Shown piece by piece: positions 1-9,805 of a stretch of DNA of 64,000 bases; the stretch's first letter is position 1, and each line of letters starts with the position of its first letter. A program made the translations under genes and the position numbers. The DNA lies in assembly GCF_024704385.1 (NCBI RefSeq), contig NZ_JAJDFX010000002.1, forward strand, positions 992,001 through 1,056,000. The letters run 5' to 3'. Origin of the DNA: Cellulomonas sp. P24 (GTDB lineage Bacteria > Actinomycetota > Actinomycetes > Actinomycetales > Cellulomonadaceae). The notes under the pieces were generated by a model that was given only the letters and a program-made list of their open reading frames with translations, had not been told where the DNA came from and searched no databases.

Positions 1-570
1 CCCGACTACCATCGGAGAGCACCCGCGCGCCCCCGCGTGCTCTCCGTCGGGCGGATCGAACCCCACAAGAACCACGCCGCCCTGCTCCACGCATCGGAGG
101 TCCTCTGGCGCGAGGGCCTCGACTTCGAGCTCGAGCTCATCGGCCTGCCCGGTTGGTCGACGCGCGTGGTCGACGCACAGCTCGACGCGCTGCGGCGCGC
201 GCGCCGACCGATCCGGTATCGCGGAGCGGTCTCAGATGCCGATCTGTGGCGAGCCATCCGTGATGCCAGCTTCACGGTCTTCGTCTCCCTGCACGAGGGC
301 TTCGGCCTCCCCGTGTCGGAGTCTCTCGCATGCGGTACCCCCGTCATCACGACGCGGTACGGGAGCCAGGGCCAGATCGCCGAACAAGGGGGCTGCCTCA
401 CGGTTGATCCCCGGTCGGACGAGGAGCTGATCAGCGCGATGCGCACCATGCTGGCCGATCCGGAAACGGAACGCAGGCTACGGGCAGAGGCCGCCGCGCG
501 CCCGCCCCGATCCTGGAGGGACTACGCGGACGAGCTGTGGTCCGTCCTGGTGACCGGAGAGGCAGCATGA
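1..570 (+). CDS. Glycosyltransferase family 4, C-terminal part (cut by window edge)
   Basis: The reading frame is open at base 1, so the N-terminal half lies outside the window. The visible part is a GT-B C-terminal nucleotide-sugar binding domain: a GRIEPHKNH start of the domain and the acidic E-x7-E motif in EGFGLPVSES, followed by GTPVITTRYGS and a DPRSDEELISAM segment. Such enzymes transfer a sugar from an activated donor to a growing glycan at the cytoplasmic face. The stop overlaps the ATG of the next gene (ATGA), so the two are translationally coupled. The next protein is a clear paralogue with the same motifs, suggesting tandem duplication. Donor and acceptor cannot be read from sequence. 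Confidence 0.85.
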   Translation, partial: PDYHRRAPARPRVLSVGRIEPHKNHAALLHASEVLWREGLDFELELIGLPGWSTRVVDAQLDALRRARRPIRYRGAVSDADLWRAIRDASFTVFVSLHEGFGLPVSESLACGTPVITTRYGSQGQIAEQGGCLTVDPRSDEELISAMRTMLADPETERRLRAEAAARPPRSWRDYADELWSVLVTGEAA

Positions 571-2087
571 GAACGCGCACCGCGCCGACGTCCCGCGCGA
601 CCAAGACGCTCCGCCGCGTCCAGCGGCGTACCCACGCGGACATCCCGGGTCGGCTGGGTCTGCTCCTCGCCACCCTCGACGCACCCCAGCCCTCGGGACC
701 AGTCGCACTACCGGAACTCGTCGAGGCTGCGGTCGCCGCCCTGGGAGACGCCACCACCGACGTCATCTGGTTGGCGCTCGCAGTCGTCTCTGGTGCGCTT
801 CCCGACTCCGATGCGGTCACGAGCGCGCGACGGGCAGTGGCGCTCGACGGACCATCCGAGGTCTTGACCGCAGCGGCCCGGATGATCACAACCGAGTCAG
901 CAGGTCGAACAGTCCGCGTACTGCGTGACACGACTCTCGTAGACCTCGGCGATCTGCTGACGTCCCCGCTAGGAACCGGGATCCAGCGTGTCGCCCGCGA
1001 GGTCTCCATCGAGTGGGTGTCTCGGTACGACGCCACCGTCCTCGGATGGACGGACGACTTCGGTGCGCTGCGGGTCGCCGGCCACTCGGAGGTCCAGGCA
1101 GCACTCGATGGTTCACGGTCCGCGCCCGAGAGCTCGGAGCCACTGACGACACGGTCGACCCCGCCCGGCGACGTGGTCGTCCCATGGGGCTGCACCTACG
1201 TCGTGCCCGAGCTGGCGATCCAGCCGGCACGTTGCGCGGCGATGAAGGCCCTCGCCCAGTACAGCCGGAACCACTCTGGTGTGATCGGGTTCGACTGCGT
1301 GCCGATCACAAGCTCCGAGACCTCGGCACAAGGGTTCGCCGGTGTGTTCGCACTCAATCTCGCCGCGGTCGCCCACTTCGACGTCGTGGCTGCGATCTCG
1401 CGCGCCGCCGCGGTCGAGTACGAGGGGTGGCGCATGATGCTCGAGGGCGCCGGCCTCGCAGGCCCCTCGATCACCACCGTCGGGCTGCCAGGCCACGCAC
1501 CGGAGCCCGAGGCGGACGCATTGCGCGAGGCGGAGGCCCGGCTCGTGATCCCCGGGGTGCCACTGGTCCTCGTCGTCGGTAGTCACGAACCGCGCAAGAA
1601 CCACCTCGCCGTCCTGCATGCAGCTGAGGTCCTGTGGCGCCGCGGGCACCGCTTCAGTCTGACGTTCATCGGCGGGAACTCGTGGGGCGGCGGCGAGTTC
1701 ACCGCCCGCCTGATGGCGCTGCGCGGTGCGGGCCGTCCGGTCGAGTCCATCAGCAAGTTCCCTGACCGCTTGCTCTGGGCCGCCTACAGGCTGGCCCGGT
1801 GCACCGTCTTCCCATCGGTCAATGAGGGCTTCGGCCTACCGGTGGCAGAGTCCCTCTCTGCGGGGACCCCCGCCATCACGTCGGGGTTCGGGAGCATGCG
1901 GGAGATCGCCCAGGCCGGCGGCGCGGTGATGATCGATCCGCGCAACGACGACGAGCTCGCCACGGCACTCGAGCAGTTGCTCACTGACGACGGTCTCGTC
2001 GCCACGCTGAGCGGCGAGGCGCTCTCGCGCCCTCGCACCACCTGGGTCCAGTATGCCGACCAGCTCTGGGAGGCCTTCCACCGCTGA
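567..2087 (+). CDS. Glycosyltransferase family 4
   Basis: 506-residue glycosyltransferase. The ATG at 567 is preceded by GGAGAGG and overlaps the upstream stop; an in-frame GTG at 537 lacks these signs. The N-terminal half carries GTGIQRVARE near residue 136, seen in capsule and surface-glycan transferases. The C-terminal GT-B domain begins near residue 337 (GSHEPRKNH) and contains the donor-binding motif EGFGLPVAES near residue 420, then GTPAITSGFGS. It is a paralogue of the truncated gene before it. Neighbouring Wzm/Wzt, flippase and LCP genes place it in surface polysaccharide assembly. A strong hairpin begins at its stop codon. Linkage specificity is unknown. Confidence 0.88.
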   Translation: MRTRTAPTSRATKTLRRVQRRTHADIPGRLGLLLATLDAPQPSGPVALPELVEAAVAALGDATTDVIWLALAVVSGALPDSDAVTSARRAVALDGPSEVLTAAARMITTESAGRTVRVLRDTTLVDLGDLLTSPLGTGIQRVAREVSIEWVSRYDATVLGWTDDFGALRVAGHSEVQAALDGSRSAPESSEPLTTRSTPPGDVVVPWGCTYVVPELAIQPARCAAMKALAQYSRNHSGVIGFDCVPITSSETSAQGFAGVFALNLAAVAHFDVVAAISRAAAVEYEGWRMMLEGAGLAGPSITTVGLPGHAPEPEADALREAEARLVIPGVPLVLVVGSHEPRKNHLAVLHAAEVLWRRGHRFSLTFIGGNSWGGGEFTARLMALRGAGRPVESISKFPDRLLWAAYRLARCTVFPSVNEGFGLPVAESLSAGTPAITSGFGSMREIAQAGGAVMIDPRNDDELATALEQLLTDDGLVATLSGEALSRPRTTWVQYADQLWEAFHR

Positions 2088-2116
2088 GGGCCGCGACCGC
2101 ACGCGGCCCTCAGCGG
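2081..2116. terminator. Bidirectional hairpin terminator
   Basis: A perfect 15-bp stem (arms 2081-2095 and 2102-2116) with a 6-nt loop includes the stop codon of the glycosyltransferase. It lies between that gene and the convergent DUF4214 gene ending at 2125. There is no T-run, as is common for actinobacterial terminators. Confidence 0.75.
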
Positions 2117-2124
2117 TGTACGGA

Positions 2125-2430
2125 TCAGGTGGGGGGGAAGCGGGTCTGGGCCCGGTTCCAGTACTCCAGGCTCCCGACCAGCTGACCGCGCAGCTCACCC
2201 TCACCACGCGCCAGCAGCACCGGCGCCCACGTCGACAACCCACCGGGATCAGCCGAACGCCCCAGATACACCTGGTACGCCGCGTTCACCCGCTGCAGCG
2301 CCGACTCCCACGATCTCCAGAACCCCAACGTCACCGAGAACGTGCCCTGAGACGTCACCGTCCCCGACCACCACGAGACCTCCGACGGACCCGGATCACG
2401 CCCCAGCACCCCCCGGTACAACGCCGTCAC
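2125..2430 (-). CDS. Out-of-frame C-terminal DUF4214 segment of the FG-GAP gene
   Basis: This is the continuation of the preceding gene in the shifted frame, carrying DUF4214 units three and four (cores LYRGVLGRDPG and AYQVYLGRSADPGG). It has no ribosome site of its own and is probably not an independent gene. The C-terminus reads TRFPPT here but TRFP in the other two copies, because of another run of seven G on the plus strand at 2131-2137. Confidence 0.6.
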   Translation of the reverse strand: MTALYRGVLGRDPGPSEVSWWSGTVTSQGTFSVTLGFWRSWESALQRVNAAYQVYLGRSADPGGLSTWAPVLLARGEGELRGQLVGSLEYWNRAQTRFPPT

Positions 2431-4288
2431 GAACGACTCGGCCGTCCCCCCCCGACTTCGCGACGAACTCCGGGCTGGAGAACAGCATCACCTTCAGGTC
2501 CTCCGAACGGACCGCGCCATTCATCAGCGCCGCCGTCCACGTACTCATCCCACCAGGATCCGGCGCACGCCCCAGCACCTGCTGGTAGTCACGCACCACC
2601 GTCTCCTGCGCGTACTCACGACTCGTCGCCAGCACGGTCGCCAGCTGCGGCGTACTCATCCCCCCCGCGAGCGTCGAGGTCCACGTCGACAGACCACCCG
2701 GATCCACCCCACGACCCAGCACATCCTGGTACAACGCCTTCACCACGGCTTCGAGCTTGATCGAGGTCGGCATCGGTGCGGCGCCCGTGCGTTGGCTGTT
2801 CGCCTTGAACGTCGGCCACGGTGCCGCTCCGAGCGCGGAGTTCGAGCGCCACACCGTGACGACGAGCTGATCGGCGCCGCTCGAGCTGATCCCGCGAACG
2901 GGCTGGATGATCCAGGTCTGACCGCCGATCTGCGCGATCGTCGGGGTGTTGCCCGGGGCCAGGATCGTGCCCGAGTACGAGGACCGCAGCGTCTGCTTGA
3001 GCGTGCCCGTCGCGGCGTCGTAGATCCGCAGGTGCTGCTCACCCTGGGTGATGGCCTCGATCCGACCGTCGCCATCGACATCCGCGAGGGCGACCCCGGA
3101 CTTGGTGCCGATCGCCGGATTGGTGCAGCCGCCGCTGTCCGTCAGGCACTTCGCCGGCCACAGCTGCGAGCCGTTCGAGCCGTCGAAGCCCATGAGATAC
3201 CCGCCGTACGTCACCACGAAGACGTCGGGCCGACCGTCACCGGTCACGTCCGCCAGAGACGGGGAGCCCACGACCCGGCCAGGTGTCGGGGCGGTCCACA
3301 GCGCCTTCCCGGTGCGTCCGTTGATCGCCGTCACCACGCGCCCGGCCGGCTCCGGCCAGTACCCGCCACTGCCGACGACGACGTCCTGCGCTCCGTCACC
3401 GTTCAGGTCGTCGAGCGCGGGTGACGACCAGATCGTCTGGCCCGGCAGGAAGTAGCGCCACTTCTCGCTGCCATCGGTGTTGAAGGCCCAGACGAACCCG
3501 CCACCCTGCGTGCCGCACGGCTGCGTGCCGATGGTGTTCCCCTCGCAGTCGGCGCCGACAACGACGTCGTTCACGCCGTTGCCGTCGATGTCACCGATCG
3601 CAGGGGATGACCAGATCGTGTCCATCAGCCACTTGGGCCAACCCTGAAGCTCGCCCCCGCCCGCACCGGAACGCGCGTCCAGCAGCTGGCCCAGGCTCGC
3701 GGTCACCACGTCAGGGGTCGCGTCGCCATTGAGGTTGCCGAGCGCCGGCGTGGCGATCATCCCGACCGGGCCGGGCGAGACACGCGGCGGATCCTGCCAC
3801 TTGAGCAGCTGCGTCACCGCCCCGCCCTTGAACGAGTATGCGGCGACGGTGTTCGACGTCGTCGCGACCGTCACGTCGAGCACTCCGTCGCCATTGATGT
3901 CGGCGAGTGCCGGTGACGCCTCGATCTCCCCGGACCCGTAGGCCGTGCTCGGGCTGTCGACGTCCACCTGGGCCTCGAGCGCACCGCTCGTGCTGTAGAC
4001 GCGGAGCGTCTTGCTCAGCCCGCCACCGATGATGATGTCCGGGTTGCCGTCCCCGGTGACGTCGCCGACCGCAGCGGACGACCACACCTCGCCGTTGGGG
4101 AGGGGAAGCCCGGGGGTGAACAGTGGGGCCACCGCAAACGGGGAGCCTACCTCCGTGAACCCGGAGGTCACCGCTTGCACCGGTGCTGCCGTCCCGACAG
4201 CGGCCACCATCGGCGCCGCCAGACCGAGGACCGCGACGAGACCGATCCGTGAACGTCGTGCGTGCCGACTCGGCGGTCGAACTCTCAT
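2125..4288 (-). CDS. Secreted FG-GAP/VCBS propeller protein with DUF4214 tail, frameshifted
   Basis: The start at 4288 has a GGGAG ribosome site. Residues 1-38 form a signal peptide ending APVQA. Seven calcium-loop repeats of the D-x-N/T-G-D-G-x-x-D type (such as ADINGDGVLDV) build an FG-GAP/integrin-like beta-propeller up to about residue 400. From about residue 514 come DUF4214 units, each with a Y-x-x-V-LGR-x-x-DPGG-x-STW core. The frame breaks at a C8 run (2446-2453): read as is, translation ends at 2396 after an unrelated tail (GGAGA); with seven bases it continues to 2125, giving 720 residues and four DUF4214 units. FG-GAP domains bind ligands or glycans outside the cell. DUF4214 has no established function; a surface-retention role is inference. 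Confidence 0.8.
2138..2743. repeat. DUF4214-tail direct repeat, copy 1
   Basis: Roughly 606 bp nearly identical by eye to 4504-5109 and 14684-15290, all in the same orientation. It encodes the four-unit DUF4214 tail at the 3' end of the FG-GAP gene. Similarity stops abruptly where the unrelated upstream domain begins. Confidence 0.85.
2446..2453. repeat. C8 (coding G8) homopolymer, frameshift site A, copy 1
   Basis: Eight C on the plus strand, G8 in the coding strand, within the third DUF4214 unit. Seven bases restore the frame, and copy 3 has exactly seven at this position. Confidence 0.9.
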
Positions 4289-4496
4289 GTCCTGACTCCC
4301 TGCTCCACACGTGTCAGATGGGTTCCCCTGTCCACCCCGGTTATCGACACAATGGAAACACGTCTTGACCACCGATCATCTGGCGCCGACGCCCACATCC
4401 ACGGAGAAACTGGGCAATACCCCAGAAATGGGACGGCACAATCCACCGCGCGATTTCTCTCGAGGATTCTCGACCCGGCGGCGATCGAGGTGTCCG

Positions 4497-4796
4497 TCAG
4501 GGGAAGCGGGTCTGGGCCCGGTTCCAGTACTCCAGGCTCCCGACCAGCGCGCTACGCAGCTGACCCTCACCCTGCGCCAGCAGCACCGGCGCCCACGACG
4601 ACAACCCACTGGGATCAGCCGAACGCCCCAGATACACCTGATACGCCGCATTCACCCGCTGCAACGCCGACTCCCACGACCTCCAGAACCCCAACGTCAC
4701 CGAGAACGTGCCCTGAGACGTCACCGTCCCCGACCACCACGAGACCTCCGACGGACCCGGATCACGCCCCAGCACCCCCCGGTACAACGCCGTCAC
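4497..4796 (-). CDS. Out-of-frame C-terminal DUF4214 segment of the SpoIID gene
   Basis: Shifted-frame continuation of the SpoIID-domain gene carrying the last two DUF4214 units and ending AQTRFP. It lacks a ribosome site. It is more similar to the copy at 14677 than to the one at 2125, which suggests a recent exchange between those two copies. Confidence 0.55.
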   Translation of the reverse strand: MTALYRGVLGRDPGPSEVSWWSGTVTSQGTFSVTLGFWRSWESALQRVNAAYQVYLGRSADPSGLSSWAPVLLAQGEGQLRSALVGSLEYWNRAQTRFP

Positions 4797-6362
4797 GAAC
4801 GACTCGGCCGTCCCCCCCCGACTTCGCGACGAACTCCGGGCTGGAGAACAACATCACCTTCAGATCCTCCGAACGCACCGCACCATTCATGATCGCCGCC
4901 GTCCACGTACTCATCCCACCAGGATCCGGCGCACGCCCCAACACCTGCTGGTAGTCACGCACCACCGTCGCATCCGCGTACTCACGACTCGTCGCCAGCA
5001 CCGTCGCCAGCTGCGACACCGTCATCCCCCCGACGATCGCCTCCGACCACGTCGACAGACCACCCGGATCCACCCCACGACCCAGCACATCCTGATACAA
5101 CGACTTCACGATCGACTGGGCCTCACCGAGCGTCGTACCCGAGGTGATGAACCAGTCGCTCTTGAGCCCGAGCGCTGCCCGAACGGCGTTGCCGGTGAAG
5201 GTCGAGGTCTGCCCAGCGAGGGTCGTCACGGCGACCGAGGTTGCCCGTCCGCCATCGGCTCCGAGCCCGTTACGAGCTGTGACGATGACCGACTTGACCG
5301 GTCCGGTCCCGAGCGCCGACGCGATGGTCGTGAGCGGGATGGTCACGGTCCAGGTGTGGTTCGGGTTCAGCGAGACCGCGTCGCCTGCGTCCTCGACCGC
5401 CGGGAACGCTCCACCCGCCGTGTAGCCGCCTGTCGACGAGCTGAACTCGGTGCGGACGACGTTCTGGGTTCCTGCCTGCCACCGCACGATGCCCGCGGTG
5501 GCGCTGATGGCGGCGTCGGTCAGCGAGTTCTCCAGCACGGTCCAGGACGAGGTCCAGATGCCGGCTCCGCCGTAGACCTGGCAGGACGTCGTGTCGCACG
5601 TGTGCGCGCCGCTCGGGCGCGTGCTCGCCAGCGCGTAGCTGCGCGCAGCGACGGCCTGGGCCTTCAGCGCCTCCATCCCCCTCCCGTTGCCGAGCAAGCC
5701 CCACGAGGCCGGGGACTCGCGCGGCACGACCCCCGCAGGTACGACTCGGTCGGGAGGTGGTTGATCGTCATCTGCGTGCCGCCGCTGTCGACCACCGAGA
5801 GCTCACCGCGGTAGGCGCGCTCATCGGTCGCCTCGCACACGCGCAGCAGGTCGCCAAGAGACGACGAGTCGGGCGAAGGCGTCTGCACCCGGGTGTTGTT
5901 GGCCGGGAACGTCCCGATCGGTGTCCATCCCCCGGGCGAGGCGCACCCGGTCCCCGTTTCCGCGAGCACGTTCGTCGTACCGGCCTGGAGTGTCAGCCTG
6001 ACTGCGGGCGCGTTGATCGCCTGCCCGTTCACGGTGATGCTCGGTCCGGTCACCACGAGCGGCTTGCCCGTCAATCCGAGGAGCTCGACCGTCATCTCGG
6101 GGTTGCCGACGTTCCCCGCGACCGTCCCGCCGTAGTAGTGGTCGAGGATCTGCGCTGAGGTCCAGCCCTGGTCCACCGCGTAACCGAGCGCCCCGTACTG
6201 CCCCATCCCGCGACCGTGGCCCCATCCGTGACCGAGGAAGGTCACGGAGTCACCTGCGGCCTGCGCGGGGGCGGACGGGAGGACCACCCCGACACTCGTC
6301 ACGAGCAGGAGGGTCGCCGCGAGCACAGGTCTACTCGCATACCGACGGAAGAGCGTTGACAT
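4497..6362 (-). CDS. Secreted SpoIID/LytB-domain protein with DUF4214 tail, two frameshifts
   Basis: The start at 6362 gives a signal peptide (residues 1-36, ending PAQA). It is followed by the SpoIID/LytB signature GHGWGHGRGMGQYGA (44-58) and later ALKAQAVAARSYA, typical of peptidoglycan-acting SpoIID and amidase-enhancer proteins. The DUF4214 tail begins near residue 418. Two breaks are visible. A C5 run at 5730-5734 should be six: the family motif YLRGVVPRE is split there. A C8 run at 4812-4819 should be seven. With both corrected the protein is 621 residues with four DUF4214 units. It is tandem to the FG-GAP gene. A role in peptidoglycan remodelling is likely from the family; this lineage does not form endospores, so sporulation is not implied. 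Confidence 0.78.
4504..5109. repeat. DUF4214-tail direct repeat, copy 2
   Basis: Second copy of the ~606 bp module, in register with copy 1 at a constant offset of 2366 bp and with copy 3 at 10180 bp (10181 beyond its extra base). Same orientation as the others. Confidence 0.85.
4812..4819. repeat. C8 (coding G8) homopolymer, frameshift site A, copy 2
   Basis: Same position and same length (eight) as in copy 1. Seven bases would restore the four-unit DUF4214 tail. Confidence 0.9.
5730..5734. repeat. C5 homopolymer, frameshift in the SpoIID domain
   Basis: Five C where six would keep the SpoIID motif YLRGVVPRE in frame. This is the only one of the six breaks that is a loss rather than a gain. 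Confidence 0.8.
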
Positions 6363-6512
6363 CAGTCCCACCTTCAGATCTCGCGCAGTGCGGTGTCGCC
6401 AGTGTCTCACCCTCGGTATCGGCGACGATGGGCCTCGCATGAGGACAAGCGCGTAGTCTTACGGCGCCGATTGTGCTCGGCGTGCCGACGATCCGCCGAG
6501 AACGGGAGAACG

Positions 6513-7418
6513 ATGGACCACCAGCGCGAGGTGCGTACCCGCGAGCTTGCCGCGGAGCCCATGCGCCCCGCAGGCCCGAGACAAGGGTTCTTCGTCGGGT
6601 CGCTCGAGTCGATCCGCGATGTCTGGGCCCGGCGCGAGCTGCTCGGACAGCTGACCCGCCGGGAGATCAAGGCCCGCTACAAGGACAGTGCGCTCGGATT
6701 CTTCTGGAGTCTCGCGAAGCCGCTGACGATGCTCCTGGTGTACTACGTCGCCATCGGCAAGTTCCTCGGCGCAGCGCGTTCCGTGCCGGACTTCGCGATC
6801 TTCATCTTCGCGGGCCTGACGGCGTGGCAGCTCTTCAGCGACATCGTCATCATCGGCACCGGGTCGATCGTCGGGAACGCCGGCCTCATCAAGAAGGTCT
6901 ACGTGCCACGGGAGTTGTTCCCGCTCTCCGTCATCGGCTCGGCGCTCTTCAACTTCGCGATCCAGCTCGGCGTCCTCATCGGCGCGACCGCGGTGCTGGG
7001 ACGCTTCCCGACCGGCGAGCGATGGCTGTTCTTCGTCCTCTCGATGGCCGTCGTGCTGCCCTTCGCCGCGGCCCTCGCGCTCCTGCTCTCTGCCCTGAAC
7101 GTCTACCTCCGGGACATCGCCTACCTCGTCGAGATCATGCTCATGATCCTCATGTGGGCGTCACCGATCGTCTACTCGTGGGCGCAGGTGTCCAAGCAGA
7201 TCGGCGGCACCTGGCTCGAGACCGTCTACCTCGCCAATCCGATGACCCAGGTGAGCCTGGGGTTCCAGAAGGCGTTCTGGGTATCCGGTGACGGGCAGCC
7301 GTTCCCCGCGGATCTCGGGAGAACCCTGGCCCTCACCTTCGTCGTCTCGATCGTCCTGCTCTGGTTCAGCCAGCGAGTGTTCGCGCGACTGCAGAGCAAC
7401 TTCGCCCAGGAGCTGTGA
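6513..7418 (+). CDS. wzm: Polysaccharide ABC exporter, membrane subunit (Wzm/TagG-like)
   Basis: 301 residues starting at ATG 6513 behind GGGAG; a TAGTCT -10-like box lies at 6454-6459. An N-terminal amphipathic stretch with the LTRREIKARYKDSALG motif typical of ABC-2 polysaccharide exporters is followed by about six membrane helices. It forms the channel through which undecaprenyl- or decaprenyl-linked glycan is moved across the membrane. The stop overlaps the ATPase start (TGATG). Together with the ATPase and flanking glycosyltransferases it defines an ABC-dependent surface-polysaccharide or teichoic-acid-like pathway. Confidence 0.9.
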   Translation: MDHQREVRTRELAAEPMRPAGPRQGFFVGSLESIRDVWARRELLGQLTRREIKARYKDSALGFFWSLAKPLTMLLVYYVAIGKFLGAARSVPDFAIFIFAGLTAWQLFSDIVIIGTGSIVGNAGLIKKVYVPRELFPLSVIGSALFNFAIQLGVLIGATAVLGRFPTGERWLFFVLSMAVVLPFAAALALLLSALNVYLRDIAYLVEIMLMILMWASPIVYSWAQVSKQIGGTWLETVYLANPMTQVSLGFQKAFWVSGDGQPFPADLGRTLALTFVVSIVLLWFSQRVFARLQSNFAQEL

Positions 7419-8620
7419 TGAGCACGCCCGTCGTCGAGGTCGCCGACCTCTCCAAGCGCTTCGTCATCCGCAAGGACAAGTCGCTCAAGGAGCGGATCGT
7501 CAACGCACGGCGTTCTGCGCTGCACAAGGACGAGTTCTGGGCCCTCCGCGACGTCAACATCACGATCGACGCCGGAAGCACGATCGGCCTCATCGGTCCC
7601 AACGGGTCCGGCAAGAGCACACTGCTCAAGATGATCGGGGGAATCCTCCAGCCGACCTCCGGCTCCGTGCGACTGCGTGGCCGCGTCGCCGCGCTTCTCG
7701 AGCTGGGCGCAGGCTTCCACCCGGACCTCACCGGCCGCGAGAACGTCTACCTGAACGCCTCGCTCCAAGGCCTGACGCGGAAGCAGACAGACTCGTTCTT
7801 CGATGCGATCGTCGACTTCTCCGGTATCGAGCGGTTCATCGACACACAGGTCAAGTTCTACTCGTCCGGCATGTATGTGAGGCTGGCGTTCGCCGTCGCG
7901 GTGCACGTCGACCCCGACATCCTGCTCGTCGACGAGGTCCTCGCCGTCGGAGACGAGCCGTTCCAGCGCAAGTGCATGGACCGCATCCGTGGCTTCCAGG
8001 ATGAAGGGCGCACGATCGTCCTCGTCACCCATGCGCTGGACACCGTCGCCGAGATCTGCGACCGCGCCGTCGTGCTCGAGAGCGGCCGGGTGATCGCGGA
8101 CGGCTCACCGCGGGATGCCCTGCGCGTCCTTCGGTCCGAGTTCGAGCATTCACGCCACGAGGAGATCGAGCGCCAGCAGGCGGCCGAGGTGAGCTCCCTG
8201 CCAGAGGTTCCTCGCGCCCAGATCGAGGGTATCGAGGTGCTGAGTGACGGCACGGCGGTCCGGGAGCTCGCGGTCGGCTCTCCGATGTCCGTTCGCGTCC
8301 ATGTACGAGCCGACCAGACGCTCGACGACTGGATCCTCGGCTTCGGGATCGAGAACTCCGCCGGCCAGACCATCTACGGCACCAACAGCAAGCTGCTGAA
8401 TACTCCCCTGCCGACCTTGCGCGGCAGCGCCACCTACGACTTCGCGATCCCTGCGATCAACGTAGGAGAGGGCTCCTACACGTTCCACGGTGCTGTCGCG
8501 ACCCGAACGGGGGCCGAGGTTCACCGACTCCTCGAGGGTGCAACCCTGACCCTGACCGGCGACGGTCAGGAGACCGGCTTCGTGCACCTGCGGACGAGCC
8601 TGACACCGTCAGATAGATGA
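7418..8620 (+). CDS. wzt: Polysaccharide ABC exporter, ATPase with substrate-binding tail (Wzt-like)
   Basis: 400 residues. ATG 7418 overlaps the upstream stop by one base; a GTG three bases earlier is less likely. Walker A is GPNGSGKST, the signature region is YSSGMYVRLAFA and Walker B is ILLVDEVLAVGD, the pattern of the Wzt/TagH subfamily. Residues after about 260 form a Wzt-type beta-sandwich (from about VLSDGTAVRELAVG), which in known exporters recognises the modified end of the glycan. That tail suggests the exported polymer carries a terminal cap. It works with the membrane subunit before it. A hairpin follows the stop. Confidence 0.9.
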   Translation: MSTPVVEVADLSKRFVIRKDKSLKERIVNARRSALHKDEFWALRDVNITIDAGSTIGLIGPNGSGKSTLLKMIGGILQPTSGSVRLRGRVAALLELGAGFHPDLTGRENVYLNASLQGLTRKQTDSFFDAIVDFSGIERFIDTQVKFYSSGMYVRLAFAVAVHVDPDILLVDEVLAVGDEPFQRKCMDRIRGFQDEGRTIVLVTHALDTVAEICDRAVVLESGRVIADGSPRDALRVLRSEFEHSRHEEIERQQAAEVSSLPEVPRAQIEGIEVLSDGTAVRELAVGSPMSVRVHVRADQTLDDWILGFGIENSAGQTIYGTNSKLLNTPLPTLRGSATYDFAIPAINVGEGSYTFHGAVATRTGAEVHRLLEGATLTLTGDGQETGFVHLRTSLTPSDR

Positions 8621-8635
8621 CTGGCTCGCGTGTCA

Positions 8636-8659
8636 CGGCCCGTGCCATCCACCGGGCCG
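8636..8659. terminator. Hairpin between convergent wzt and glycosyltransferase
   Basis: 7-bp GC stem (8636-8642 with 8653-8659) and a 10-nt loop, with partial extra pairing outside. It sits between two convergent stop codons (8620 and 8666). Confidence 0.5.
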
Positions 8660-8665
8660 CGCGAG

Positions 8666-9805
8666 TCACCTCGACCGAGGGCTTCGGTACAGCGAGTCGA
8701 AGAGCGCCACATGGCGCTCGATGATGGCAGGCGCCCAGTAGCGTTCCCTCGCCACCCGAGCGCACTCTGCCTGGTCGAAGCTCTCGTCTGAGAGTTCAAG
8801 GAGCGCAGCCGTGATCGCCGCCGGGTCTCGAGGGGGCACGATCCGGCCGAAACCGGTGTCCAGCACCGGCATCCGAACCCCCGGGAGATCGGAGGACAAC
8901 GCCGGAACGCCCTGCATCATCGCCTCAACCTGCACGATGCCGTAGGCCTCGAGCGAGTTGACCGACGGAAGCGCGAACACGTCGAGCGACGCGTAGAAGT
9001 CCGGGAGGTCCTCGGTCGCAAGGAATCCCAGCATCGAGATCCTCGAGTCATCACCGATCCGGGCCCGAACCTTGTCCACGACGCTTCCCCCGGCGACCGA
9101 CGTGTAGTCGCCGCCGATGAGCAGCCGCGCTTCGGGATCGGGGATCGCCCTGAAGCCGTCGACCAGGTACTCGAGCCCTTTCTCCTCGACGATCCGGCCG
9201 AGAAAACCGACGTGCAGTCCGCTCCCCCGACGGAAGGACGGTGTGCCGCCGGCACGGTCGACAGCCGGAGCGGGAACGGAGTGGACCCGACCTGCCATCG
9301 CCTTCCAGAGCCGACTGGACCGCGCATAGTCCTCGCTCGTCACGACTACGGCATCTGCGCGGCGGAGTGCGACCGCGTGCGAGCGGTCCAGGGTCCAGGT
9401 CTGCACTGCGTTGAAGGCCCCCGACGGAAGCGTGACATCGCACTGGTAGGTGACGACGATCGGGGTGCGCCGGACCGCCGCCGCGATGAGCCCGGCCTCC
9501 AGCATGGGCAGGTGCAGGTGCAGCAATCGGGCGCGGCGCGCGTGCGCAACGACCGTCGGGACGAATCCTGGGCTGACGATCCCCTTTCCGATCCTGAGCG
9601 CAACTGGCGTCCGTAGGACGTCGACACCGTTGAGGTGCTCGCGACGGGGAGTCGACGGGTCGTGGTGCCCGGCGATGACCAGGACGCGCTTGCCGGTCGC
9701 AGCGAGACCCTCAGCCGTCACGCGCGCGGCCTCGGTCACTCCCGAGACATAGGGCGCGTAGTAGTTCAGGGCGACGACGACGTCGTACTCGGGATCACGC
9801 GGCAT
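8666..9805 (-). CDS. Glycosyltransferase family 4
   Basis: 379 residues from ATG 9805 behind GGAG. The N-terminal GT-B domain has a glycine-containing loop (APYVSGVTE) and the C-terminal domain has VGFLGRIVEEKGLEYLV and EAYGIVQVEAM, the E-x7-E donor motif of GT4 enzymes of the PimB/MshA type. It likely adds a sugar to a lipid-linked glycan in the cytoplasm. It overlaps the end of the large membrane protein gene by 11 bp, and the genes from 14058 down to here form one minus-strand operon-like string. Its exact sugar is not recognisable. Confidence 0.88.
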   Translation of the reverse strand: MPRDPEYDVVVALNYYAPYVSGVTEAARVTAEGLAATGKRVLVIAGHHDPSTPRREHLNGVDVLRTPVALRIGKGIVSPGFVPTVVAHARRARLLHLHLPMLEAGLIAAAVRRTPIVVTYQCDVTLPSGAFNAVQTWTLDRSHAVALRRADAVVVTSEDYARSSRLWKAMAGRVHSVPAPAVDRAGGTPSFRRGSGLHVGFLGRIVEEKGLEYLVDGFRAIPDPEARLLIGGDYTSVAGGSVVDKVRARIGDDSRISMLGFLATEDLPDFYASLDVFALPSVNSLEAYGIVQVEAMMQGVPALSSDLPGVRMPVLDTGFGRIVPPRDPAAITAALLELSDESFDQAECARVARERYWAPAIIERHVALFDSLYRSPRSR

